A stretch of DNA of 64,000 nucleotides from Pedobacter xixiisoli (GCF_900215335.1 NZ_OCMT01000003.1:558001-622000); one strand, 5' to 3'; shown: positions 18,087 to 27,745, counted from the first letter of the stretch. Notes: generated from the letters alone by a model not told the origin. Translations and numbers: made by a program.

Positions 18087-19268
18087 ATGACACTAGGAAC
18101 AAATAACAGATTAGCAGAACTTTTTCAAAAGTATATAGACAAAAGTATTACCGAAGAGGAGTATGCAGAATTGTTTGTTTATATCCGAAATCCGGAAACG
18201 AAAGAGCAAGTGCTCGCTTTTATGGATGAGCATAACAAAAAAGTGCAATCTGATGCGTTTGTACACGAAATAGATTGGGATGGAATGTACGAAAACATCA
18301 CTAACCCAAAAAAGTCGGGTGGCAATAAACGCATAGCGATATGGAAATATGCAGCAGCGGCAGCGGTAGTTGTTTTAGCGAGTGTCACCTTTTTATACCT
18401 AGGTACAGAAAAAGATAAGGTATCGCCATTGGCTTACAAAAATGATGTTTCGCCAGGTAAAGAAAAAGCGATACTGACCTTGGCAGATGGTTCACAGATT
18501 GTATTAGAAAATAACGCTGCAAAACAACTGGCTACGCAAGGCGACATATCAATAGAAAGAGATGCTAACGGACAGATAGTTTATTTGGTAAAAGGAAATC
18601 TGGAAGATGATTTGCAAAAAATCAATGTCCTTTCTACACCTGCTGGAGGAAAATTTAGTGTAGTATTATCTGATGGCAGTAAAGTTTGGTTGAATGCATC
18701 TTCATCAATTAAATTTCCTGCGGCATTTGGCAAAGACCATAGAAAGGTAGAAATTAAAGGAGAGGCATATTTTGAGATTGAAAAAGATAAAAATCGACCG
18801 TTCTATGTCGTTAATGGTAGCTCAGAAATTAAGGTGTTGGGTACTCATTTTAATGTGATGGCCTATCCAGACGAATATCGTTCTGAGTTAACCTTGTTAG
18901 AAGGGTCTGTCCAGTTCACTAAAAATGGACATTCAGAAATTCTGAAGCCTGGCAGACAAATCTTGTACACCGAGAATAACAGAGAAACCAAACAACTGGA
19001 AGCCAATATAGAAGAAGTGATGGCTTGGAAAAATGACCTCTTCGTATTTAATAATACCGATATCGATGAAGTAATGAAAGAATTGGTACGATGGTACGAC
19101 GTAAAAGTCAAGTTCGAAGGCGAAAAGCCGGATATCTCCTTCACTGGCGTTATTCCTCGCAATACAAATGTATCCAAAGTTTTAAAAACCTTAGAACTTA
19201 CTGGAGATGTAGTTTTTGGTATAGAAAATAATGTAATAACCTGTGAGAAAAAGAAGATGACGAAGTAA
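18087..19268 (+). CDS. FecR family anti-sigma factor
   Basis: This 393-residue protein has an N-terminal cytoplasmic part (about 1-80), one transmembrane helix (about 83-106) and a periplasmic FecR domain with L-A-D-G-S, V-W-L-N-A-S-S-S-I-K-F-P and G-E-A-Y-F-E-I. The C-terminal 70 residues fit the DUF4974 domain that contacts the SusC plug region. It transmits the outer-membrane transport signal to the ECF sigma factor. It is 31 bp after the beta-helix gene and 110 bp before susC, so the sigma, cargo, anti-sigma and transporter genes read as one locus. Confidence 0.92.
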   Translation: MTLGTNNRLAELFQKYIDKSITEEEYAELFVYIRNPETKEQVLAFMDEHNKKVQSDAFVHEIDWDGMYENITNPKKSGGNKRIAIWKYAAAAAVVVLASVTFLYLGTEKDKVSPLAYKNDVSPGKEKAILTLADGSQIVLENNAAKQLATQGDISIERDANGQIVYLVKGNLEDDLQKINVLSTPAGGKFSVVLSDGSKVWLNASSSIKFPAAFGKDHRKVEIKGEAYFEIEKDKNRPFYVVNGSSEIKVLGTHFNVMAYPDEYRSELTLLEGSVQFTKNGHSEILKPGRQILYTENNRETKQLEANIEEVMAWKNDLFVFNNTDIDEVMKELVRWYDVKVKFEGEKPDISFTGVIPRNTNVSKVLKTLELTGDVVFGIENNVITCEKKKMTK

Positions 19269-19289
19269 GCAACAAAGGGCAAAAAGCTC

Positions 19290-19309
19290 TTCTCGGCGGC
19301 AACCGAGAA
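19290..19309 (+). promoter_or_regulatory. Hairpin between fecR and susC
   Basis: TTCTCGG at 19290-19296 pairs with CCGAGAA at 19303-19309 across a short loop. Similar hairpins sit between anti-sigma and SusC genes in many Bacteroidota. No T-run follows on the plus strand, so it may be an attenuator or stability element. Confidence 0.6.
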
Positions 19310-19378
19310 AAGCAAGCAAGGCTCAAATGAAATAATAAACTAGAAGACTATTTATTCAAAACCCTTATATACAAATGT

Positions 19379-22300
19379 ATGAAAGAAAAAATACATTGTA
19401 GATTGTCGTGTGCTATTTTTAGTGACGATTTTTCGACTAAACCAAAACAACTATTTAAAAAAACTTTACTGGTTATGAAAATCATTGCCGTAATTGTGTT
19501 TGTCTTTAGCTTACATGTAAGTGCCAGTACGCGTGGCCAAAATGTAAGTATCAAAAAGGAAAACATAACCTTAAAAGATGTATTCAAGGAATTGAGGTCG
19601 CAAACCGGCTACTATTTTATTTACAACAGTAAAGAGGTAGCGGATGGAAGAAAGGTTTCTGCCAATTTTTCAAACACACCTCTTGATGTAGTATTAACTT
19701 CGGTATTAAAAGATTTGTCTTTGAGCTACACCATCGAAGATAAAATCATTTCACTGAAACCGGCTGCTGTTGTTACCAACAGGCCATCTGGTGCGCAACA
19801 GAATAGGGTAATTACTGGTAAAATTACTGACGCAGAAGATGGAAGTCCTTTGTACGGTGTATCAATTCGTGTAAAGGGTGCCCAAGTTGGTGCTATTTCT
19901 AATGCGGAAGGTCTGTTTACGATTAATGTAGGCGCCAATGATAAAGTTTTGGTGTTTTCTTACATCGGTTTTGTAACCAAAGAATTAACGCTAACAGCCT
20001 TAACTAAGTACGAATTAAGTTTATTGAGAGACAGCAAACAACTAGAAGAAGTTGTAGTTGCTTTTGGAACCACTACTCGAAATGAACTGACCAATTCTGT
20101 AACTAAAATTTCTGCAAAAGACATAGAGCAACGCCCAATTAGTAATTTAAATTCGGCTATTGTGGGTGCTTCGCCTGGTGTGCAAACCACGGCGGGTAGT
20201 GGGCAGCCTGGTGCAGGTCCAGAGATTAGAGTTAGAGGTTTTGGCTCGGTAACTGGCGATAATGCCCCGTTGTATGTTTTGGATGGCGCACCGTACGAAG
20301 GTGAGATAAGTAACATCAATCCAGAAGATATCGATAATATCTCTATTCTCAAAGATGCTTCTGCTACGGCACTTTATGGTGCTAGAGCTGCAAATGGAGT
20401 AGTTTTAATCACTACAAAAAAAGGAAACAGCAGCGGTAAAACTACCATCAGTGCCAAGCTTACTCAAGCTTTTTCAGAAAGAGGCTTGCCTAATTACGAA
20501 ACGTTAGACGCTTATCAATATTTTCCGGTGGTGTGGGAAGCGCTAAGAAATGGAAGTTCTGGAACACCAGCGGCAGCAACAGCAGACTTAAAAGGTTACG
20601 TCGGATGGAACCCTTTTAATGTAGCCGATGATGAAATTGTGTTGCAAAACGGACAAATTAATCCAAATGCAAAGCTGCTTTATCCAGATGATGTTCGTTT
20701 TAGAGAAGAACTGCAAAGAGTGGGTATGCGAACCGATATGTCTCTTACGCTTAGCGGTGGCTCTGCAAAAACTGACCACTACGTTTCATTAAATTATTTA
20801 GATGAAAACGGTTATGTGATTGGCTCTGATTTTAAACGTTTTTCGGGCAGATTAAGAGTGAATTCGACTCCAAGAGAATGGTTGAAATTTGGTCTGAATA
20901 TTTTTGGTACCTATTCTAAATCAGAACAGGCAAACGAGAGTAGCGGTATCAATGAAAACCCATTCTATATCGACTTGATATTGGCGCCAATTTATCCAGT
21001 TTTTAAGCATGACCCTGTTACTGGTGCGTATTTACTAGATGGTAACGGAAACAAGATTTATGACCCAGGGGATTACCGTCCATTATTTACTGGCAGAAAT
21101 GTGGTGTACGAAACTTTGTATAACACCAATCAGGTGAGAAGAAATTCTTTAAATGGTGTAGCTAATATGGAAGCTAAATTTTGGAAAGACTTTAAGTTTA
21201 GTTCTAGTCTGAGTGTGACCATGAACGGTTTCAGAAATAACATTTATGACAACAGCGTAATGGGAGACGCGGTTGGTGCTGGAAGAACTACTCGTACCAA
21301 TACCTTATCTACCTTTATTAACTTCAATCAATTGCTAACTTGGAATAAAACGATTAATAGACATAAAATTAGTGTGCTAGTAGGACATGAAAATTATTCT
21401 AATTATTATGATTATTTATCGGGGTCTAGAAGAAGTGAAGGTATTTCGGGCTTAACCGTTTTAGACAACATGACTACTACTACGGCTCTGGGGTCTAACG
21501 ATAGATATTATAAAACGGAAGGTTATTTATCAAAGCTAGATTACAGTTACAGAAGCAGATATTTGTTCTCTGCCTCGTTTAGAAGAGATGGTAGTTCCAG
21601 ATTTTCTCCAAAAAGCAGATGGGGTAACTTTTGGTCTTTGAGTGGAGCGTACAACATAGATAAAGAGCCATTTTTTAAAGTAAAATGGATAGATATGTTG
21701 AAATTGAGAGCTTCTTATGGAGAAGTGGGAAATGACCGTACCGGAAATTACTTTACTTATAAGCGTTTATATGACTTAGGCTACAATAACGGAACAGAAG
21801 GAGGAGCGATATTGATACAGGCAGGTAACCCAGACTTGGTATGGGAGACTAATCAAAATGCCGATGTCGCAATTGAATTCTCTGCTTTGAAAAATCGTAT
21901 CGGAGGAACATTCGAAGCTTTCAACCGTCAATCTAGCAACTTACTTTTTGCAGTCACAATACCGCTTACTTCTGGTTTGCTTACCTACAACGATAACTTC
22001 GGCAGTATGCGTAACCGTGGAATAGAGGTACAGTTAAATGGTGTGCCAATCAAAACAAAAAACTTCAGATGGAATGTTGATGTGAATTGGAGCACCATCG
22101 AGAATAAGATTTTATCGCTACCAGATTCTTATCAAAATAGGGTAAGTGGAACGAAGAAATATGAAGTTGGCAAGTCTCTTTACGAATTTTGGTTAAGAGA
22201 TTGGGTTATGGTTAATCCTGAAACAGGAAGTAGCCTGTATACTCCAGGACCTGATATACTTGCTTCAGCCGCAAAGGAAATTTACAATGGACAAACCTAT

Positions 22301-22831
22301 GTTACATCAAGTGGTAATGCTGTCTATCAAAATTCAGGAAGTGCTATTCCAGATTTCTTTGGTAGCGTAAATAACACCTTCACTTACAAAAATTGGTCGT
22401 TACAAACCATGTTTATTTATCAAGTAGGAGGAAATACTTTCGATACAGATTATCGCTCGCTAATGTTTAGAGGTGGAAGTGCAACCAATGGCAGGGCGCT
22501 ACACGCAGATATGCTAAAACGCTGGCAAAATGCTGGAGACGTAACCAGCATTCCAAGGATTACCACAACAGGAACCATATCAGACACAGATCAGTGGATA
22601 ACAAAGTCGGATTATCTGAACCTTCGTACGGTTGCTTTAACCTATAGTTTCCCTAAAAGGTTCTTATCTAAATTAAAGCTAACAAATGCAAAGGCTTATG
22701 TTAATGGTGAAAATTTGTTTATCACATCAGCAAGAAAAGGTATGGATCCAACTCAAACTTACACTGGAGATGCTGAGTATACTTACGCTCCTTCACGTAT
22801 TATAAGTTTTGGTTTAAATATCACATTATAG
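19379..22831 (+). CDS. SusC/RagA family TonB-linked outer-membrane transporter
   Basis: This 1150-residue protein has a signal-anchor-like segment at about 31-50, then an N-terminal STN domain (about 58-115, D-V-F-K-E-L-R-S-Q-T-G-Y-Y-F), which receives the FecR signal. A CarboxypepD_reg-like domain (about 145-225, V-I-T-G-K-I-T-D-A) precedes the TonB plug with G-A-R-A-A-N-G-V-V-L-I-T-T-K-K-G, the SusC signature. The rest is the barrel, ending in an aromatic-rich I-S-F-G-L-N-I-T-L. It imports an oligomeric ligand across the outer membrane together with the SusD protein encoded 12 bp downstream. The substrate is not evident. Confidence 0.94.
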   Translation: MKEKIHCRLSCAIFSDDFSTKPKQLFKKTLLVMKIIAVIVFVFSLHVSASTRGQNVSIKKENITLKDVFKELRSQTGYYFIYNSKEVADGRKVSANFSNTPLDVVLTSVLKDLSLSYTIEDKIISLKPAAVVTNRPSGAQQNRVITGKITDAEDGSPLYGVSIRVKGAQVGAISNAEGLFTINVGANDKVLVFSYIGFVTKELTLTALTKYELSLLRDSKQLEEVVVAFGTTTRNELTNSVTKISAKDIEQRPISNLNSAIVGASPGVQTTAGSGQPGAGPEIRVRGFGSVTGDNAPLYVLDGAPYEGEISNINPEDIDNISILKDASATALYGARAANGVVLITTKKGNSSGKTTISAKLTQAFSERGLPNYETLDAYQYFPVVWEALRNGSSGTPAAATADLKGYVGWNPFNVADDEIVLQNGQINPNAKLLYPDDVRFREELQRVGMRTDMSLTLSGGSAKTDHYVSLNYLDENGYVIGSDFKRFSGRLRVNSTPREWLKFGLNIFGTYSKSEQANESSGINENPFYIDLILAPIYPVFKHDPVTGAYLLDGNGNKIYDPGDYRPLFTGRNVVYETLYNTNQVRRNSLNGVANMEAKFWKDFKFSSSLSVTMNGFRNNIYDNSVMGDAVGAGRTTRTNTLSTFINFNQLLTWNKTINRHKISVLVGHENYSNYYDYLSGSRRSEGISGLTVLDNMTTTTALGSNDRYYKTEGYLSKLDYSYRSRYLFSASFRRDGSSRFSPKSRWGNFWSLSGAYNIDKEPFFKVKWIDMLKLRASYGEVGNDRTGNYFTYKRLYDLGYNNGTEGGAILIQAGNPDLVWETNQNADVAIEFSALKNRIGGTFEAFNRQSSNLLFAVTIPLTSGLLTYNDNFGSMRNRGIEVQLNGVPIKTKNFRWNVDVNWSTIENKILSLPDSYQNRVSGTKKYEVGKSLYEFWLRDWVMVNPETGSSLYTPGPDILASAAKEIYNGQTYVTSSGNAVYQNSGSAIPDFFGSVNNTFTYKNWSLQTMFIYQVGGNTFDTDYRSLMFRGGSATNGRALHADMLKRWQNAGDVTSIPRITTTGTISDTDQWITKSDYLNLRTVALTYSFPKRFLSKLKLTNAKAYVNGENLFITSARKGMDPTQTYTGDAEYTYAPSRIISFGLNITL

Positions 22832-22843
22832 AAATTGTCAATC

Positions 22844-24406
22844 ATGAAAAAATATTTATCAATTTTACCTGTGTTTATATTTTTACTGACACTAGGTTCT
22901 TGTAAAAAAAGCTATTTAGATACCACGCCTTCTGATCAAATTGATGCTGATAAGATATTCGACAGTGTTAATAACGTGAAAGTTGCGCTAAACGGTGTTT
23001 ATCGTGCAATGTATATGCAGTACTCTGATCAGGAGCAAGACGGTCATCCAGCCATGATGATTGTAATGGATTTTATGGGCGAGGACATTGTACATACGGC
23101 AGCTGGTACAGTTTACTTTAAAGGCGCTTACAGATGGACCGACCATAGGATAGAGCTAAATGATTTGCCTTATTTTTCTTATCGATTATATTACAGGATC
23201 ATTGCCAATGCGAATATTATTCTAGAAGGGATTGATCGTGTACCAGGAATTACCCCGGCTCAAAAGAATCCAATTGTAGGCGAATGTTTAGCTATTAGAG
23301 GTTGGGCGCATTTTATGCTCGTACAATTATTTGGAAAAAGGTACGATGCTGATTTACTCAATAATGATCCAACGGGATTGAATTCTCCACGAGTTGAGTT
23401 AGGTGTTCCAATAGTGACTAAGTACTCTTTGGATCCTCATCCTAGAGCTACGGTAGAACAAGTTTATATTCAGGTGAATAAAGATTTAGATGAAGCTATC
23501 AAACTGTTGGATGGAGCACCTGCTCGTGGTATCTACAGAACCCATATTGATAAAAGCGTAGCTCAAGGTATCAAAGCTAGGGTAGCGCTTACTCAGCAGA
23601 ATTGGGTAGATGCAGCTAAATACGCTATGGATGCAATGCAAGGCTATCAATTAATGTCTAATACATCTTACTTAGATGGTTTCTCAGACATGAAAAATTC
23701 AGAATGGATGTGGGGTGCTCACCAGCTGCCAGATCAGATACCAGCTTACGGATCTTTCTATGCTTACATGTCTTCCAATTTTAATTCATCACATACAAGA
23801 TCAAATCCTAAGAAAATAAACATTGAGTTGTACAATCTCATAAGCAACACAGATGTTAGGAAGAAACTGTTTTGTAATGATGTAAATGATTACGTTAATT
23901 TCCCAGGATTGATAGATGCGTCTACTGGACAGCCGGCTTCATCTCAAACAAGGGCAAGATATATGCACAAAAAGTTTGTGGTTTCCGATCCTGCAATTAG
24001 TGCCGGCGATATTCCTTACATGAGGGTAGCCGAAATGTACTTAATTGCTGCCGAAGCAAAGGCTAGGCAAGGACTTGATGTAGAAGCGATGGATATTTTA
24101 GAATTGTTGGCTAAGAATAGAGATCCTAACTTTGTACGTCCAACTAACCTCACAGGCATTTTAACGGATCAGAAAAGTTTGATCATGGTACAACGAAGGG
24201 CAGAACTGTGGGGCGAAGGATTTCGATTTCTTGATTTAAAAAGGCAAAATGTTGCGCTTAGCAGACCAACCGCTACTGGTCATACCGCTACTTTAGCAAA
24301 TGTTGGCGTTAATTCAAATTTGATAGCTTCAGACAAGCGATGGCAGTTTTTACTTCCTAGAAGGGAGTTGCAGGCGAACCCGCTGATGGAGCAAAATCCA
24401 CTATAA
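22844..24406 (+). CDS. SusD/RagB family surface lipoprotein
   Basis: Starting at ATG 22844, this 520-residue protein has a lipoprotein signal peptide ending in L-G-S-C (Cys23) followed by K-K-S-Y-L-D, the usual SusD opening. The helical TPR-like body includes A-E-C-L-A-I-R-G-W-A-H-F-like residues (E-C-L-A-I-R-G-W-A) and the C-terminal region with R-V-A-E-M-Y-L-I-A-A-E-A and R-R-A-E-L-W-G-E-G-F-R. It caps the SusC barrel and captures ligand. No carbohydrate-active enzyme is encoded nearby, so a peptide or other non-glycan ligand is possible. Confidence 0.94.
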   Translation: MKKYLSILPVFIFLLTLGSCKKSYLDTTPSDQIDADKIFDSVNNVKVALNGVYRAMYMQYSDQEQDGHPAMMIVMDFMGEDIVHTAAGTVYFKGAYRWTDHRIELNDLPYFSYRLYYRIIANANIILEGIDRVPGITPAQKNPIVGECLAIRGWAHFMLVQLFGKRYDADLLNNDPTGLNSPRVELGVPIVTKYSLDPHPRATVEQVYIQVNKDLDEAIKLLDGAPARGIYRTHIDKSVAQGIKARVALTQQNWVDAAKYAMDAMQGYQLMSNTSYLDGFSDMKNSEWMWGAHQLPDQIPAYGSFYAYMSSNFNSSHTRSNPKKINIELYNLISNTDVRKKLFCNDVNDYVNFPGLIDASTGQPASSQTRARYMHKKFVVSDPAISAGDIPYMRVAEMYLIAAEAKARQGLDVEAMDILELLAKNRDPNFVRPTNLTGILTDQKSLIMVQRRAELWGEGFRFLDLKRQNVALSRPTATGHTATLANVGVNSNLIASDKRWQFLLPRRELQANPLMEQNPL

Positions 24407-24433
24407 GCATTATATAAGTTAGTTAGATATGTT

Positions 24434-24468
24434 TGACTGTAGGAGCATGAAATTGTTCCTCACAGTCA
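24434..24468 (+). terminator. Hairpin after susD
   Basis: TGACTGTAGGA pairs with TCCTCACAGTCA with one bulge. No T-run follows, so it may slow rather than end transcription before the downstream genes. Confidence 0.4.
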
Positions 24469-24529
24469 TCCTATTCAATTGATTTTCTAAAAAGGACGAC
24501 ATGTATCTGGTTATCCGCAAATAAAAGCC

Positions 24530-24595
24530 ATGAGAAAAATAGTTTTATTGTTGCTGATTATTTTAGCGCTATTGGCTATTAATATACTTGCTTGA
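24530..24595 (+). CDS. Possible 21-residue hydrophobic peptide
   Basis: ATG at 24530 opens a short frame encoding M-R-K-I-V followed by 16 almost entirely hydrophobic residues (Leu, Ile, Ala, one Asn) and TGA. The length fits a single membrane span with a positive N-terminus. It lies between susD and the amidohydrolase-like lipoprotein gene. There is no homologue I can name, and such a frame can occur by chance, so coding status is uncertain. Confidence 0.3.
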   Translation: MRKIVLLLLIILALLAINILA

Positions 24596-24637
24596 TGAAA
24601 TACATCAAACTAAAATTTCACTTAATAGATTTTGAAG

Positions 24638-25591
24638 ATGAAACGAATTAATTTATGGATTTTGGCTAGCTTGCTGCTAACTGCTACAGCTTGTAAAAAG
24701 AGTAATTCGGGTACGGATGAAGGAAAAAAAGAAGAGCCTCAACCTGTAGTAGAATATAAACCAAATACAACTTACTATGGAAAAGGGAATTTAGTAAAAC
24801 TGGTAACAGGAGACTTAAATTCGCCCATTATTTTGGCATCGCCCCATGATGGGACAGAAAAGCCCGAAGATATGCCAGTAAGAACACACACCGATGCTGT
24901 GGTAGTTAGAGATCTCTACTTAACGGATGTAACTGAGAAAGTTGCCGCCGCATTGTATGCAAAAACGGGGCTTCGTCCTCATATCGTCATCAATTACGTA
25001 GAAAGGGCCAGAATGGAGCCCAATCGGGCGCTAGCAGAAACCTACCATAAAAGTGAAGCTGCCAATGCACTTTGGAGAGAGTATCATGAGTTTTTGAAAG
25101 GTGCAAAAGAAATGGTAGAAAAGAACGTAGGCAAAGGCTTGTTTTTAGATATGCATGGTCACGGTCATGATAAAGATAGGATCGAAGTTGGTTATCTTAC
25201 AGCTATATCCGACCTAAACGGAACTGACGATTTATTGAATAATAAAGCTACAGCTTCTAGTATCTATAACATTTCCACCACTTCGCCTTATTCTTTTTCT
25301 CAGCTAATTAGAGGAGATTATGCTTTTGGAACTTTGTTAGCAAACGAAGGTGTAAAGGCCGTGCCAAGCAAACAAGACCCAAAACCAAATAGTGACCCCT
25401 ATTTTAATGGAGGCTATTGTACGCTTACTTATGGTTCAAAAGTATCGGGTAAAGTATCTGCAATACAATTGGAAACCCCAGGACCTGGTTTTAGAGATAA
25501 TGCTGCTCTGAGAACTGCCTCAGCGCCTAAGGTAGCAGATGCGATCATCAAATACATGCAAACTCACTACGGTTTGTTTATAGGTAAATAA
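24638..25591 (+). CDS. N-formylglutamate amidohydrolase-like lipoprotein
   Basis: Starting at ATG 24638, this 317-residue protein has a lipoprotein signal ending in A-T-A-C (Cys19), followed by K-K-S-N-S-G. Its catalytic domain shares motifs with the exported protein at 10088-10978: S-P-H-D-G-T, D-M-H-G-H-G-H, I-E-V-G-Y-L, G-x-L-x-A-N-E-G-V-K-A-V-P-S-K-Q-D and Y-F-N-G-G-Y. The two are paralogues of the N-formylglutamate amidohydrolase fold, with the D-x-H-G-H-G-H cluster as probable metal ligands. Being downstream of susC/susD, it may process the imported ligand at the surface. The substrate is unknown. Confidence 0.82.
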   Translation: MKRINLWILASLLLTATACKKSNSGTDEGKKEEPQPVVEYKPNTTYYGKGNLVKLVTGDLNSPIILASPHDGTEKPEDMPVRTHTDAVVVRDLYLTDVTEKVAAALYAKTGLRPHIVINYVERARMEPNRALAETYHKSEAANALWREYHEFLKGAKEMVEKNVGKGLFLDMHGHGHDKDRIEVGYLTAISDLNGTDDLLNNKATASSIYNISTTSPYSFSQLIRGDYAFGTLLANEGVKAVPSKQDPKPNSDPYFNGGYCTLTYGSKVSGKVSAIQLETPGPGFRDNAALRTASAPKVADAIIKYMQTHYGLFIGK

Positions 25592-25599
25592 ATCAGCGT

Positions 25600-25622
25600 T
25601 AGGCGGTAGATATTTCTATCGC
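25600..25622. terminator. Hairpin between convergent genes
   Basis: GGCGGTAGA and TCTATCGCC form a stem (one G-U pair) just after the amidohydrolase-like gene, reaching the stop codon of the convergent gene at 25616. No clear T-run is seen on either strand. Confidence 0.4.
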
Positions 25623-26290
25623 CTTCCGTTTAATTCATCTAATTTATTACGTTCATCTTGCAGCTCTCTAGCTAATTTGCGCTCTTTTTCCACTGATTTA
25701 GCTTTGTAAGCCTGATATTCATCGGCAACCTCGTTGTATAATTGGGTACGGTGCTTAGCTTCGCTAATGCTTTTTCCAGATCTTGCAATCACAACGATTA
25801 AAGCAATCGCTAAAACGCCAATTACGCTCCAAACAATAATGTTATATGTTCCCTTTTCAAAAGGAATACCCAAAAATCTAATTTCGTTTACCTTATTCGT
25901 GTTCTCCGTTAGTGATGCATCCTTTCCAGAGATTTCAGTTTTTAAATAGCTAACTGTCTTTTCTTGTTCGGTTAGTTTCTGTTGAAGACTTTTTCGCTCA
26001 GCTCTCTCCTTTTTCAGGGTATCCCCAACGCTTTTCCAGAGTTGGTCTAGACGATAGCCCGCAACCATTTTATAGCCATCAGCCGATGTACGGGTACGAG
26101 ACAGCATAAACTTATATTGACCATTTAAACTTGGGTCGGTATTTTTAACGGTATCTCGTTGCCAAGTCCTAGTGGTAGTTGGCACATTGGTAATAGGTTT
26201 TTGCGCAGTATTAAGCGTTTGGGCAAAAGAAGTTCCTGTTAGAATACTAAAAAATAAAATGCTAGTAAAAGAGAGTAATGTTTGTCTCAT
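25616..26290 (-). CDS. Membrane protein with signal peptide and two coiled coils
   Basis: Starting at ATG 26288-26290, this 224-residue protein has a signal peptide ending in S-F-A-Q, a region with R-T-W-Q-R-D-T and D-P-S-L-N-G-Q-Y, a predicted coiled coil (K-K-E-R-A-E-R-K-S-L-Q-Q-K-L), a transmembrane helix around residues 150-170 and a charged, coiled-coil tail. Similar Pedobacter proteins are often mislabelled as a tRNA methyltransferase; no methyltransferase motif is present here. The tail is probably cytoplasmic. Function is unknown. It converges on the amidohydrolase-like gene. Confidence 0.75.
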   Translation of the reverse strand: MRQTLLSFTSILFFSILTGTSFAQTLNTAQKPITNVPTTTRTWQRDTVKNTDPSLNGQYKFMLSRTRTSADGYKMVAGYRLDQLWKSVGDTLKKERAERKSLQQKLTEQEKTVSYLKTEISGKDASLTENTNKVNEIRFLGIPFEKGTYNIIVWSVIGVLAIALIVVIARSGKSISEAKHRTQLYNEVADEYQAYKAKSVEKERKLARELQDERNKLDELNGRR

Positions 26291-26447
26291 AATTATAATC
26301 ATTTATACTAAAACAGTATAAGTAAAGAATTATTGTTTTAAGTAATTGTGTGATGTTCGCTAATTCTGCTCAAGTTAGGATGTTTAATCAAAAAATCAAT
26401 TGATTATGCTCATTTTTTTTATCATTGGGCAGCTTTAATTTCGTAAA

Positions 26448-27704
26448 ATGCATATTGGAATAATTGGATTAGGGGATATGGGCAAGCTTTATGCGCTTGC
26501 TTTTGCCAAAAATGGCTACAAAGTGTGTGGTACAGATGTTTTTCATCAATTGGAAGAGCTTAAAAACGAGCTTTCTTGTCAGTATATAGAAGTATTGCCA
26601 GACGGACACGAAGTTTCTCGAAAATCAGATTTCATCATCTATTGCGTAGAGGCGGAAAAAATTGATGCAGTAGTATCTCAATTTGCAAAATCCACAAAGT
26701 ACGGAGCCATCGTTGCTGGACAAACTTCGGTTAAGCATCCAGAAATTGCAGCCTTTGAAAAATATCTGCCAGCAGATGCAAACATTGTAACCAGTCATTC
26801 TCTGCATGGCCCTGGGTTTAGCACCGAAGGACAGACCTTAGTGGTTATTCGCCATAGAGCTACAGATGAAATCTATCAAAAAGCTTTAGAGGTTTACAAA
26901 GCTTTGGGTTCAAATATCATTGAAATGGATAGCTACCAACAGCATGACCAAATTGTGGCTGATACACAAGCGGTAACCCACATGGGCTTTGAAAGCATGG
27001 GCTCGGCATGGAAAAATGCCGGTTTTTACCCTTGGGATAATCCCGTTTACGCTGGCGGTATTGATAACGTGAAAGTGTTGACTACTTTGCGTATTTTTAG
27101 TTATAAATCTCACATTTATGCTGGCTTGGCAATTTTAAATCCTTACGCTCAAAAGCAAGTGAGGGAATATGCAAAAACAGAAAGTGAGCTCTTTGCATTA
27201 ATGATTGCAGAAAATGAAAAAGCCTTTAGAGCCAAGATTGATGGTGCAAAAGATTTCGTGTTTAGTAATGATGATAAGCCGCTTTTGTTAAATAGCGAAG
27301 TAATGGATGCGTTCAGCATGGCTGATAAAGCACACAATAGGAAACCAAATTCTCACCTCAGTATATTAAGTATGGTTTGCGCTTGGCATGCAATGGGTGT
27401 AAATCCTTATGATAACTTAATTTGCCAAACACCTCCATTTCGCTTGCGTCTGGGTATCGCCGAATATCTTTTTAAAAACGAAGAGTTATTAGAAGAAACT
27501 ATCCAGGCAGCTCTTTTTGACAAAAGTATTCGAAAAGATGATTTGGAATTTCACACTGCAGTTCACGAATGGGCCTCTATCATAGGTTATGGAGATATGA
27601 AAGGTTATAAGGCGCATTTCGAAGCGGCAAAATCTTTCTTTGATGGTCGTTTGGAAAAGGCAAGAACACTAAGTACAGAAATGATATCCAAATTAATAGA
27701 TTGA
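26448..27704 (+). CDS. Prephenate dehydrogenase, fungal Tyr1-like type
   Basis: This 418-residue protein starts with an NAD(P)-binding Rossmann fold, with G-L-G-D-M-G at residues 7-12. The segment S-H-S-L-H-G-P-G-F (about residues 116-124) and H-D-Q-I-V-A-D-T-Q-A-V-T-H match the prephenate dehydrogenase active-site region, as in yeast Tyr1. The enzyme converts prephenate to 4-hydroxyphenylpyruvate in tyrosine synthesis. It is longer than the common bacterial TyrA (about 280-370) because of a C-terminal helical extension. No other aromatic amino-acid gene is adjacent, and the neighbours do not suggest an operon. Confidence 0.82.
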   Translation: MHIGIIGLGDMGKLYALAFAKNGYKVCGTDVFHQLEELKNELSCQYIEVLPDGHEVSRKSDFIIYCVEAEKIDAVVSQFAKSTKYGAIVAGQTSVKHPEIAAFEKYLPADANIVTSHSLHGPGFSTEGQTLVVIRHRATDEIYQKALEVYKALGSNIIEMDSYQQHDQIVADTQAVTHMGFESMGSAWKNAGFYPWDNPVYAGGIDNVKVLTTLRIFSYKSHIYAGLAILNPYAQKQVREYAKTESELFALMIAENEKAFRAKIDGAKDFVFSNDDKPLLLNSEVMDAFSMADKAHNRKPNSHLSILSMVCAWHAMGVNPYDNLICQTPPFRLRLGIAEYLFKNEELLEETIQAALFDKSIRKDDLEFHTAVHEWASIIGYGDMKGYKAHFEAAKSFFDGRLEKARTLSTEMISKLID

Positions 27705-27745
27705 AAGCACTTGAGCTCCCCAATTCATCTGCTAATATAAATAGC

